The notes below the pieces were generated by a model. The model worked only from the letters and a program-made list of their open reading frames with translations. It was not told the origin of the DNA and searched no databases. From assembly GCA_027382625.1 (NCBI GenBank), contig JAJKFJ010024191.1, forward strand, positions 1 through 17,759: a stretch of DNA of 17,759 bases. Reading direction: 5' to 3'. The DNA is from Tetmemena sp. SeJ-2015 (taxonomy: Eukaryota; Ciliophora; Spirotrichea; Sporadotrichida; Oxytrichidae). Position 1 is the stretch's first letter; the number at the start of each line of letters is the position of its first letter. The translations under genes were made by a program, and so were the position numbers. Below are positions 8,201 through 14,742 of the stretch, piece after piece.

Positions 8201-10710
8201 TCAAAGTTTTTCTAAAAATAAATTCATTAAGGAGTATGGAGATAAAGATTTCTTTCTCAGATCCTTCTTCTATATCAAAATATGTAAGCTTCTTCTATCT
8301 TAGTTTCATTCTTATAGAATCCAGACTTTCTTCTTGTTACTTTCAAGGATGTCATCCATTTTAAAAATTAGGATGGGTATTCTATCAAGAAAGATTATTA
8401 AACTCAAAGATAAATTCCTCGATAGCTTAGAAAAGATTGTAAGGCTCTTAAAAGTTTAAAGTTTTAGCATTCACTGATGCCTTGGAAAGTATGGGAGGAG
8501 GGGCAGCAGTTAGTTTAAGTTCTATGATGTATGGAACTATGGCGGCCAATATAGCGATGTCAGCTTCTCTTCAATTTCTTTGGGGCATGATAAATGTCGT
8601 ACAGTTGATTGTTCACATGCCTTTGCTAAACTTAGATTTTCCCATAAATGCCGTCTTCTTTTACTCACTGTTACTTGATATGTCATAATTCGATGTTCTT
8701 CCAACTTCTTACATTTATATAATTAATATTGAGAGCGAGCTTTTCTCATTTGAAGACGATTCTACTTCTCAAAACTTTCAACTACTTGATATCTTTTCTA
8801 TAATTGCTTCTACTTACTTAAAAACTCTTCCTATCATTTACGATATGAAACCACAAATACTGTCATAAACTTGGGTAGCATGTATTTTTATCTGGTCGGG
8901 ATAATTTCTGCTTGTTTGTTAAGTCAACTCTTTAGATTATTAGGCAAGAAATCTAAAATGTAAGCTTTAATTTTACTGAGGAGTATTTTAGGTTCCTTAA
9001 ATTATACAATTGGATTTAGAGACGACTCTTCTTCAATTTGATATTGAGAGTATTTCTTGAGTGCTATTTAGAATTTAGTCTCAACTCTCTGCTAAACGTC
9101 TTTGATTAAAAAATTTACGGTTCGACTCAAAAAGTGAGGTGATAGCCTCACTAAGTGCAATTAGCCTCTTTATAGCGTCTGTGATGTATCCTTTCGTAGT
9201 TTGGTGGCTTCTCTGGCATTCAATGAGTTAGCTCGATAATGTTAAAGTCAAAGAAAAAATGGGAGCTCTTTACTCAGAAATTAAACTTGAACCAAGAGCT
9301 TTAAAGTAAATTAAATATCAAAGCAGTTTTCTTTTAAGTGATATACTTGATGCGAAGACTTAGCTTCAATATTTTCGCAGTGCTTTTACAGGACTATCCA
9401 AATTTCTAAATTTAAGCCTTGATTTATAAATAAAGATTCTTTAATCACATCTCATTTGCATGTATCTGCTATATGTTTAGCCCTTTGAATCCCCTACTCT
9501 TAATAAAATGGAAGTATTCAATGAGCTGAGTATTCTAGCAGTCTCCTATAGTCTTTTCTTGTTTACTGATTTTTTGGAAAATCCGGACCTGCAATATCAA
9601 ATTTACATTTCCTAAAAAGTATATTTAATTGGCTGGCTATTGATAGGACTGACTCTCTTAAATATGGGCACAAATGATTTTTAAAATTTTAAATGTTGTG
9701 ATTATGCTGAAGAAGACATTCGCCATACTCCCAGCTAAAGTTTCTACTTTAAAACTGAAACTGAAAAAACTATGCAATAAGGAAACAAGTAAAACATAGA
9801 TCTATTCACAAAATGAGGGAGTTCTGAATGAAAAGGATTAAAAAAGTTAAATGGAGAATTTAGAAAGTATTTCAAGAGAGGATTTATCGGCTACTGAATA
9901 AATCAAACGTAATAGCTATTTTATTATAAACCAAATATTGCAATATAATTTCATATAACTTATCAAGATTAATTTTTTATTTTTCGAAGCTCTCTTCATT
10001 GTAGTATAGCAAGTTAAAGTATTAATTCTACAATGGATTTAAATATAACAAGCGCATATTCACCATAAATAACAAAGAGGCTCAAAGATAAATAGAGAAA
10101 GAAAAAATTAAAATCCTCCATCCATAAATTAGAAGGAACACAAAATACTGCTTAACTCTCTAATCAAGGTTTGAAATTTAAGGAGGAGATTAAGTCAAAG
10201 CTTATCAGAAGATCTAAGAAAAATAAAAAGGAATTATCTCCAAGAAAAAAGGAGATAGAATTTGTAAATATAATAGGTAACAAAGATTTGACGACTTAAA
10301 GTGAGAATAATAAAACCAAGTAAGCATTAGATACTTATCTGCAACAGGATTAAGTAGCTAGAAATACTTTTGAAATTATTTATTTATAAAGTGAGAATAT
10401 ATTCAACCCTAATCTTGATTTGGCACCGTTAAAACTAAGATCAGAGTTTTCTTAAGTGATAAATAAATTTAGATCCTTGCAAAATAAAGACATAAAATAA
10501 GTATAGTAAAAATAGAAAGTAACTAAAGGAAAAAATTTAACTCAAGCTTTTATGATATCGCATATTGGGGATTTAGAATTATTTTTCAATTTAAATGTTT
10601 TAATTTTATTGTTATTTAATAATTTTATTAATTTCACATAATATTTTTCATAATTACTTTTTAATTTTTGTAATAACGTCTAAGTGAATTAGTTCTTCCC
10701 AGATCATTGA
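4930..10710 (+). CDS. Large CADG-like repeat surface protein with multi-pass membrane domain and cytoplasmic tail (germline form, interrupted)
   Basis: This is a plus-strand composite of coding blocks in alternating frames, with TAA/TAG as Gln. In order: beta-rich repeats (4930-7560), a final CADG-like domain (7600-7965), a juxtamembrane domain (about 7980-8450), a multi-pass membrane domain (8460-9700) and a charged tail (9780-10560 or to the TGA at 10708-10710). The combination of extracellular CADG-like repeats, a conserved LWGMIN membrane motif and a polar tail is one I associate with a large family of hypotrich surface proteins. The start is mid-repeat, with no ATG or signal peptide, so the N-terminal part must be elsewhere, possibly on the minus strand. 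The frame changes mostly coincide with small repeat-flanked inserts, listed separately. In-frame TGAs at 5935, 6287, 6299, 6416 and 6753 remain unexplained. Confidence 0.75.
5221..5284. other. Candidate 64 nt IES, pointer AACTT
   Basis: AACTT occurs at 5221-5225 and 5285-5289. The preceding block (frame 1, ...FKYSN) and the following block (frame 2, LDYYLNSPLTWSDYASF) are out of phase. Removing 64 nt with one AACTT copy gives KYSNFIIQFYQINLDYYL in one frame. The insert is AT-richer than its flanks. Confidence 0.65.
5285..5755 (+). CDS. Plus-strand repeat block
   Basis: Frame 2 is open from about 5290 through 5759 with TAA/TAG as Gln. It reads NSPLTWSDYASFIINDPDCS, SMEYSFLTGNLDAVLTVDYF, NEWVFSSDLSLKDTQVLIKF, TNSTSFSINFKLDCKYDAVI and YYIKSTDISFKISNFTRMF, ending QDYCS. 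The strand-like alternation, N-glycosylation sequons (NST, NFT) and regular Cys spacing indicate an extracellular beta repeat. It is the longest clean stretch at the start of the plus-strand gene and is good evidence for the reassigned Gln codons (VYQNMN, MFQDYC). Confidence 0.75.
5752..5771. other. Candidate 20 nt micro-IES, pointer CTCT
   Basis: CTCT at 5752-5755 and again at 5772-5775, in the correct phases for frames 2 and 1. Removal of 20 nt gives QDYCS joined to NVTHHYKINFNFTWG. A TAA pair (5741/5761) would also restore the frame, but with loss of the Cys, so CTCT is preferred. Confidence 0.45.
5772..6178 (+). CDS. Plus-strand repeat block with one in-frame TGA
   Basis: Frame 1 reads NVTHHYKINFNFTWGLKQIN, then FNCLDQDGNDYSDPLKCNSS and GMLAIYEDNQIN, followed by a TGA at 5935. 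The same frame then gives DDTSKATKIKIKP and ISLGYTQTIYYYFGVISSSY, ending at a TGA at 6178. A 7 bp repeat AATTAAA (5923 and 5961) could bound a 38 nt IES that removes the first TGA, but it would shift frame, giving NKADSFVPVDYQLQYQDIFG. The true path here is unresolved. Confidence 0.5.
6161..6542 (+). CDS. Plus-strand repeat block with three in-frame TGAs
   Basis: Frame 2 reads FYLGEFEASNSSDYGMILTT, then PVIDNWLSDRMDCPVLFELS. TGAs follow at 6287 and 6299, then QKDEFVIQIFSNQIQLIMNQ, TIAKFYMYTLKG, a TGA at 6416, and INVSMSKTVQRSRSEFRLQM. The sequence between the TGAs looks protein-like in the same frame. Either IESs of length divisible by three span them, or the copy is damaged, or TGA is read as an amino acid. 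This is the least certain part of the plus-strand gene. Confidence 0.45.
6543..7559 (+). CDS. Long plus-strand repeat block
   Basis: Frame 3 (codon starts divisible by three) is protein-like over about 1 kb with a single TGA at 6753-6755. It reads DTGPNMNSYSLPQFAVTPDS, TTEVVFPPGLVLSQAPIYDN, VDLQFYFYFTYKATLLSNSL, LDKDLVLQIRVGCSMMSFSQ, TEGRCGDPTYTWAINGRYF, LTLNNTYFTLELLATLGSQK, RIGSGVQEITFSEFVQQEAC and ITYTIEYDRDQLGNRIDHSQ. The regular C...F.I...Y pattern and many N-x-T/S sites fit an extracellular repeat region. It directly precedes the last CADG-like domain. TAA/TAG (Gln) codons are frequent and well placed. Confidence 0.75.
7556..7596. other. Candidate 41 nt IES, pointer ACAT
   Basis: ACAT at 7556-7559 and 7597-7600. 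Frame 3 before it (EYMHQSH) joins frame 2 after it (FKSINNAAPKFAQPL) when 41 nt is removed with one ACAT copy. Both sides match the expected entry into a CADG-like domain. Confidence 0.55.
7600..8003 (+). CDS. Last CADG-like domain of the plus-strand protein
   Basis: Frame 2 reads INNAAPKFAQPLQDVKTYPG, then TEVVFPELFDMDNDGINIEE and DFGQASDFINGNFPNFKIET. Frame 1 follows with NYNCKIKVSDDNPNQLSAVY and KFKIVIQDPTANENNTDYIN. This is the clearest domain in the window: P-x-F..PLQD....G, a D-x-DND turn, a G-x-Y/N-x-x-K-I-K-V-SDDNP strand and a closing F-K-I-V-I strand, as in dystroglycan-type cadherin-like modules, which bind calcium through Asp residues in related cadherins. The frame changes near 7820; an 11 nt removal between TTAAC copies (7807, 7818) or AAC copies (7820, 7831) restores phase. 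Confidence 0.75.
7960..7973. other. Candidate 14 nt micro-IES, pointer ATTTTA
   Basis: ATTTTA at 7960-7965 and 7974-7979. Removal of 14 nt joins YINNTGILL to SKGESQDLNAKIISISMKG across a frame 1 to frame 3 change. An insert this short could also be an ordinary indel. Confidence 0.4.
7974..8480 (+). CDS. Juxtamembrane extracellular region
   Basis: Frame 3 reads DLNAKIISISMKGFKLFRPL, VKITFNQNMIIPKNYLEFDS, KALTLTTLSNKYQARDDIEF and TWKVQSF. Frame 1 from about 8230 reads MEIKISFSDPSSISKYVSF, then GWVFYQERLLNSKINSSIAQ, KRLQGSQKF. In the family I have in mind, a beta-rich region with a DP..IS motif precedes the first membrane helix, and this fits. The change from frame 3 to frame 1 near 8210-8240 can be explained by TTTCT copies at 8209 and 8249 (40 nt) or GGAG copies at 8231 and 8238 (7 nt). 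The second keeps the IKISFSDP strand. Confidence 0.65.
8460..9756 (+). CDS. Multi-pass membrane domain with LWGMIN motif
   Basis: Frame 1 reads VLAFTDALESMGGGAAVSLS, SMMYGTMAANIAMSASLQFL and WGMINVVQLIVHMPLLNLDF, then FFYSLLLDMSQFDVLPTSYI. After two short inserts: ETTNTVINLGSMYFYLVGII, SACLLSQLF, NFTEEYFRFLKLYNWIQRRL and NLILRVFLECYLEFSLNSLL. Then EVIASLSAISLFIASVMYPF, VVWWLLWHSM, EKMGALYSEIKLEP, EVFNELSILAVSYSLFLFTD and VYLIGWLLIGLTLLNM. At least six hydrophobic helices are visible. The LWGMIN stretch, the EKMG-LY segment and the late FNE...LFLFTDF helix are features I recognise from large ciliate surface proteins with CADG-like ectodomains. Function is not established. All conserved Trp here are TGG. 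Confidence 0.8.
8783..8814. other. Candidate 32 nt IES, pointer TACTT
   Basis: TACTT at 8783-8787 and 8815-8819. Removing 32 nt joins frame 1 (TSQNFQLL) to frame 3 (KNSSYHLRYETTNTVINLG) with correct phase on both sides. Confidence 0.6.
8930..8964. other. Candidate 35 nt IES, pointer CTTTA
   Basis: CTTTA at 8930-8934 and 8965-8969. Removal of 35 nt joins SACLLSQLF (frame 3) to NFTEEYFRFLKLYNW (frame 2). Without it the upstream frame meets a TGA at 9039 and the membrane-domain pattern is lost. Confidence 0.65.
9109..9128. other. Candidate 20 nt micro-IES, pointer AAAAA
   Basis: AAAAA at 9109-9113 and 9129-9133. Removing 20 nt joins frame 2 (LNSLLNVFDQK) to frame 1 (SEVIASLSAISLF). A homopolymer pointer is weak, so the ends are uncertain, but the frame change itself is clear. 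Confidence 0.45.
9757..9781. other. Candidate 25 nt IES, pointer GAAAC
   Basis: GAAAC at 9757-9761 and 9782-9786. Removal of 25 nt joins frame 1 (FYFKTET) to frame 2 (SKTQIYSQNEGVLNEKDQ) in phase and avoids the TGA at 9814 in frame 1. Confidence 0.6.
9782..10710 (+). CDS. Charged cytoplasmic tail of the plus-strand protein
   Basis: Frame 2 reads SKTQIYSQNEGVLNEKDQKS, then ENLESISREDLSATEQIKRN up to about 9940. From about 10020 frame 1 reads LNITSAYSPQITKRLKDKQR, LKSSIHKLEGTQNTAQLSNQ, KSKLIRRSKKNKKELSPRKK, TKQALDTYLQQDQVARNTFE and FNPNLDLAPLKLRSEFSQVI, ending near AFMISHIGDLELF at about 10580. The first TGA in frame is 10708-10710, but after 10580 the sequence is AT-driven, so the true end may be earlier. 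A further IES of length 2 mod 3 should lie between 9940 and 10020. Lys/Arg/Glu/Gln-rich composition after the last helix indicates a cytosolic tail. Confidence 0.6.
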
Positions 10711-10788
10711 TAAAAATGTAATTTGACCCAAAATTTCCCTACTTTCTTCTTATAGAATATATCATTTTTCAGATCTAATAAATTTTTC
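10711..10788. other. Junction between opposed coding blocks
   Basis: The plus-strand tail ends and the minus-strand CADG-like block begins within about 100 bp. A minus-strand frame here (TNKIITKVEKNLLDLKNDIF) is protein-like and may extend the minus block to about 10730. No telomere-like C4A4 repeat is present. Confidence 0.35.
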
Positions 10789-11102
10789 TCAACTTTAGTA
10801 ATAATTTTATTGGTGTGAAAGCCAATTCCAATTTTTATATATTGAAGAATAGAGAACTGTACAACCACTTATGCTATAAGTAACAGTTTAGAGATTGTAA
10901 GTTTATTAACCATATTCCTTTTAATGGACTATAGTTTGTTGAGGTCCATTCATACTATATTTGCCTCCTTAGCAAAGAGGTAAAATCTTAACACTGTAAA
11001 ATATTAATTTAACCATGAATGAGAATGAGTATTAAGACCCATCATTTATTTCCACCACCAAATTTAAATTATAGGTTCCGACATCTGATTATGTAGCATC
11101 CT
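10789..11102 (-). CDS. CADG-like repeat block on the minus strand (second segment)
   Basis: One minus-strand frame runs without TGA from 11102 to a TGA at 10791-10789. It reads DATQSDVGTYNLNLVVEIND, GSQYSFSFMVKLIF, then KYSMNGPQQTIVHQKEYGQQ, TYNLQTVTYSISGCTVLYSS and IYKNWNWLS. The first part is the classic closing half of a CADG-like repeat (S-D-V-G-T-Y-N-L...INDG...FSF.V). The second is the opening half of the next repeat, up to SISGC, with no closing half on this strand. That closing half is what the plus-strand block at 4930 starts with. Confidence 0.75.
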
Positions 11103-11270
11103 TAATATTATTCTATTTGAATTTAAATATTTTCTCGCATCAAACCATTAAGATTTAATTTTTTATGTTAATAAAAATATAGTTACTCTCAAATTCCTAT
11201 ATTTTTCTTGTTCTAAATCGCATAATTAAAAAAAACGCTGAGATAAATAATTTCCATAATTATATTATAT
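11098..11270. other. 173 bp IES, pointer ATCCT
   Basis: ATCCT occurs at 11098-11102 and 11271-11275. On the minus strand the coding sequence before it ends FVKIQGGNFIIQD, with GAT as the last codon, and that after it starts AAG GAT GCT ACA. Removing 173 bp with one copy of the pointer gives FIIQDATQSDVGTYNL in frame, matching the expected internal sequence of a CADG-like repeat. The insert is AT-rich. This is the cleanest pointer-type IES in the window. Confidence 0.85.
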
Positions 11271-11459
11271 ATCCTGAATGATAAAATTCCCACCTTGAAT
11301 TTTTACGAAACTTGGAACTACTTCAGTTTATGTAGTTGATTGAAGTTGAAATTAAGTTTATAAATCATCGCATGAATCTAAAGTTACTTCTGATAAAGTC
11401 TAGGAAAGAGTGCTATCTCCGACTTTATATTCTATAGTTTTCTTAAGAAAATATTTTCC
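11271..11459 (-). CDS. CADG-like repeat block on the minus strand (first segment)
   Basis: The minus-strand frame from 11459 reads KTIEYKVGDSTLSQTLSEVT, then LDSCDDLQTQFQLQSTTQTE and VVPSFVKIQGGNFIIQD. This is the opening half of a CADG-like repeat (Y-K-V-G-D-S, central SCDD, P-S-F-V-K). It parallels QTYIIGTAQIEI...SPSCDD in the block at 895-1253. It continues into 10789-11102 after removal of the 173 bp insert. The upstream end lies in AT-rich DNA near 11460, so what precedes it in the protein is elsewhere. Confidence 0.75.
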
Positions 11460-11519
11460 TCATTTTTTTAATTAAATTTATAAATAATATATAATTATAA
11501 TATTGCTAATTAAAATTTG

Positions 11520-11668
11520 AAAAGCTGGAAGAGAGAATTTATCAGGAGTATACTATTAGACTTATGGCATAAGCTATCCAGAACCCATGCTTGCAGTAAT
11601 TTATATAGCTGAAAAGGATATTGCGCTTTAAACTGAGAAATACGTAGAAGTGCTTATTTTATTTTAAA
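11520..11668 (+). CDS. Short plus-strand coding block, unrecognised
   Basis: The plus strand reads AGRENLSGVYYQTYGISYPE then PMLAVIYIAEKDIALQTEKY and VEVLILF, with TAA/TAG as Gln and no TGA. Composition is clearly protein-like, with E, G, P and Y well spread. It then dissolves into AT-rich sequence (11670-11820). I do not recognise a family. It may be the first block of the separate plus-strand gene that continues at 11845. Confidence 0.5.
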
Positions 11669-11844
11669 ATAGTTAATTATTGATTAATTAAATTGAAAAT
11701 AAAAAATTAACGATAAAGAAAAGAAAACCTAAAACTACCTTAAGACTTTTTTTTCAAAAATAGATTTCCCTAAATAATTTAAATATAAGATTTCTTTTTA
11801 AATAATTTAATTTTAGTTCCCATATCAATTAATTCAGGAGAGAA
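11669..11844. other. AT-rich spacer
   Basis: A/T runs with no protein-like frame on either strand; probable IES between plus-strand coding blocks. Confidence 0.4.
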
Positions 11845-12259
11845 AGATTAGAACTAGACATCCAAAGAAATTTTAAATTCAATTAAATAGCTTTGATTTT
11901 AAATTATAAAAAGAAATAGATTCGAATTGATTTAGAGAAACTCTCTGGAAATATTATTATTTTAAAGCATTTTAGAGGGCAATTATCATAGATTTACCTG
12001 TCGTCAACTGTGTTTTAAAAGTCTAACTTCCACTTTATGGATTATATAATGCAATGTTTTTAACAAATTATTCATGAGACCAAATCAGTGAGGCCGATAA
12101 GAATTATAATATAAATAAATTAGAGAGGTTAATTAAATATGAAGGACTTTATAACCCTTTAAATTTATCGAGGGAGCAATAAAAAAACTCTTATTAAATA
12201 TAGAAATTAAGCAATTTTGAATACTGTGTGTTTTCGAAATATAACTCTAAAATACTTTT
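11845..12259 (+). CDS. Plus-strand coding block of a second, unrecognised gene
   Basis: Frame 3 reads RKIRTRHPKKFQIQLNSFDF, KEIDSN, a TGA at 11928, FRETLWKYYYFKAFQRAIII, DLPVVNCVLKVQLPLYGLYN and AMFLTNYS. A second TGA follows, then DQISEADKNYNINKLERLIK, YEGLYNPLNLSREQQKNSYQ and LSNFEYCVFSKYNSKIL up to the foldback element. Both TGAs are in places where Trp would fit. The composition (K, N, Y, L, E) is cytosolic rather than extracellular and unlike the CADG-like gene. Another frame is also TGA-free here, so the frame choice is by protein-likeness only. Confidence 0.45.
12252..12259. repeat. Left target-site duplication ATACTTTT
   Basis: Exact 8 bp direct repeat with 12867-12874, immediately outside the GGGGGGG terminus of the foldback element. 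Confidence 0.85.
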
Positions 12260-12866
12260 GGGGGGGCCTTTCCTCGACAGTAAAATTTTATAATGAAAAA
12301 AGGCTTTAAAAATATATGTTTATAGGGTAATTTTCGCTCCTAAATCTGATTCTTCCAGTTATTGAGGCCTTTTCGAGCATCTAAGGCTTCAAATCTTAAT
12401 CCTAATTTAGTCTCATAGAGACCAGTTGCACCTAAATAAAATCTATATTTTATGCTAATTTTTCGCTATTGTAAAATAAACTTAAAGTGCAATTTTTAAA
12501 GAGCGCAATATTTTTATAGAACCAAACATTTAATTCATAATTAAGCGGCTAATGCTGCAATTTTTCAGCTATACTTCTTTGGGCTTATAACTGAAGCATG
12601 CTATATATTCAATAAATGTTGCGCTCTTTAAAAATTGCACTTTAAGTTTATTTTACAATAGCGAAAAATTAGCATAAAATATAGATTTTATTTAGGTGCA
12701 GCTGGCCTCTATGAGACTAAATTAGGATTATGATTTGAAGCCTTAGATGCTCGAAAAAGCCTCAATAACTGGAAGAATCAGATTTAGGAGCGAAAATTAC
12801 CCTATAAACATATATTTTTAAAGCCTTTTTTCATTATAAAATTTTACTGTCGAGGAAAGGCCCCCC
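12260..12866. mobile_element. 607 bp foldback (MITE-like) element with about 249 bp terminal inverted repeats
   Basis: The arm at 12260-12508 is the reverse complement of 12619-12866 with only about five differences. The two differ at the terminal G run, at GGCCTTTT versus GGCTTTTT, at TCTTAAT versus TCATAAT, and twice near GAGACCAGTT. The 110 bp loop (12509-12618) carries no ORF. Termini are G6-7 CCTTTCCTCGACAG. An 8 bp duplication, ATACTTTT, flanks it. Near-identical arms mean a recent insertion or hairpin-maintained arms. An 8 bp duplication is typical of the hAT and P superfamilies, but the ends do not match any terminus I can name, so the class is open. It sits inside a plus-strand coding region. 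Confidence 0.92.
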
Positions 12867-12874
12867 ATACTTTT
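12867..12874. repeat. Right target-site duplication ATACTTTT
   Basis: Exact copy of 12252-12259 immediately after the CCCCCC terminus of the foldback element. Confidence 0.85.
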
Positions 12875-14430
12875 TATTAAATTAAAACTCATTTTAATAG
12901 TTAGTTTCTTTTAGAGTAAAATTCATTACGTATCCCTCTAAAGATTTGAACCACAACTATTCTACATAAATTCTCTTATCTTTCAAACCTTATCAATTTT
13001 TTATAAAAGATTTCTCAGATTTAAAAGAATACTACTTTATATTTAAAACATCAAACCTATGAAATATTGTTCAAAATTATCTTATAAAATCTTATATAGA
13101 TATAACTTTAATTATAATTTAAAGGATTTGAGACTATGCCAAATACTAGAGCAATATTATTTATAAAAAAGAAGAAGAAAATTAAATGGCTTTTAACTTC
13201 TAATGAATTAATAAATTATTTAGAGTAAAGAAAATATAAATGCTTTTTTTTATATTTTTAGCTTATCTATTTTAATATTTTGGTAATAGATCAAGAATCT
13301 ACTAAGGTATTTAATTTTAATCTTAGAGAGGGTAGTACTTGATCAGACCATAATTTAAGTCCCATGAAGAAGACATAATTCTGCGGAAAAATTACCCTTA
13401 GGAATCTTGCTTCAAATAAATTATATTCCCAGAGTCAGCCAATATGTTTTATAAAGTATACCCAATTATTGCTTTAATTAAAAAAAGAATCTTTGATAAA
13501 ACTAATGAGAATAAATTTCGCTATGAAAATATTTATTTATGAAATCAAAAATATTAATAAGCGTTTGATAATGGTGCTCTTTTATATTTAGAGACCTTTA
13601 AAATAGTGCGAAGTCACAATTATACTGACTGATCTTAAATTAATATTTATTGAAAAGCATTTGAAGATTATTCGTTATTATTCCTCTTCTTTAATTTGGG
13701 ACTAAATAACTTAAATATTAAAATTATGATATCTTAAAATATAAATATTTTATAGTTTATAGCCAAGAGAATCTGTAGTTATTTTAAATTAAGTTAGGGA
13801 TCTAATAAATTATTTATTTATCACTTGATACTCCAAGGCATCAAATCCAAATTTAATTTAAAACAGCATAATTTCAATATCTCAAGCAAAATTTAAGATA
13901 TTTATGAGATATAATTGCATTAATGTGAATATAAAAATATATTATATTTTATTCTTATACAATTTTGGATATATCTAACATCACTTTAAGATCCAGTATA
14001 AGTGTATTTCCTAAAAATATTAATGATGAAGATGTTTAAAAATGAGTTGCTCTAATTTACTAATATAATTTAAATATGTATGCTAAGAAAGAGCTTTTAA
14101 TAGAAGTTTCTTCCTCATTTTATAAGCATAAGTATAGAAGGGGTTTCATATTAAGTATTTGAGTTATAATTTTGTAGCTCTTAAAAAGTGTAGTAATTAA
14201 ATCTTTCTAAATTTGTAAATAAAAATGAAGTTTCTGATTAATTACGCTATCTATGTGATTTCAACTACCATATTTGAATCTATTCTAATCTGAGGAACAA
14301 AAATATTCCCAGATTGATCTAACAGACAAAAACACATATAACTAAATTCATTCAGCAAATACAAATAATCCTTACTATATGTTATTTGCATTCTTCAATG
14401 AGAGAGTTAGTTGCTACAAATTATATATTT
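12875..14430 (+). CDS. Plus-strand coding region of the second gene, fragmented
   Basis: Frame 1 after the element reads YLNQNSFQQLVSFRVKFITY, PSKDLNHNYSTQILLSFKPY and QFFIKDFSDLKEYYFIFKTS. Further on it reads SHEEDIILRKNYPQESCFKQ, IIFPESANMFYKVYPIIALI and KKRIFDKTNENKFRYENIYL. Then FDNGALLYLETFKIVRSHNY, and near 14010-14140 SVFPKNINDEDVQK and ALIYQYNLNMYAKKELLIEV. Near 14280-14420 two frames give GTKIFPD and NPYYMLFAFFNERVSCYK. TGA interrupts several of these stretches in frame. The protein looks intracellular and lysine/asparagine-rich. No motif identifies it. Confidence 0.45.
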
Positions 14431-14742
14431 AAAAAATAAAATTAATATTTCATTTCTGATATATTCTTTTTAAAGTATTATTTTTAAACAAAGTCAAGAA
14501 ATCAGTAATCCCCAATTCAAAATTCCATTTTTAAATATAAATTAAAATCTCAAGAACGAGTTAATTTCTCTCATGTAAATTTAAAATATGTTTTCCTTCA
14601 TTTTGATATTAAAACATTTTTGTATGTCTCTTAATTCTAATTATTTTTTGGCATTTATTTTTTCTTAATTAATTCGTGATTAAAATAAAGACATTGGTTT
14701 GATTTAGGGTGTTATATATTGGATTTCTAAAATAATAAATGA
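14431..14742. other. AT-rich spacer
   Basis: Mostly A/T with homopolymer runs. No supported coding frame, repeat or RNA gene seen on either strand. Confidence 0.4.

Noticed and set aside
7584..8364. Plus-strand short ORFs at 7584-7766 and 8176-8364 as separate genes
   Set aside because: They are pieces of frames of the large plus-strand gene. The protein continues through TAA/TAG codons and through candidate IESs, so they are not independent genes.
11001..11280. Plus-strand gene starting MNENEYQDPSFISTTKF
   Set aside because: The region is better explained by the minus-strand CADG-like repeat plus its 173 bp IES; the plus-strand reading is an antisense shadow over the repeat.
12509..12618. 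A gene or structured RNA in the loop of the foldback element
   Set aside because: The 110 bp loop has no protein-like frame and no recognisable RNA fold beyond the arms themselves.
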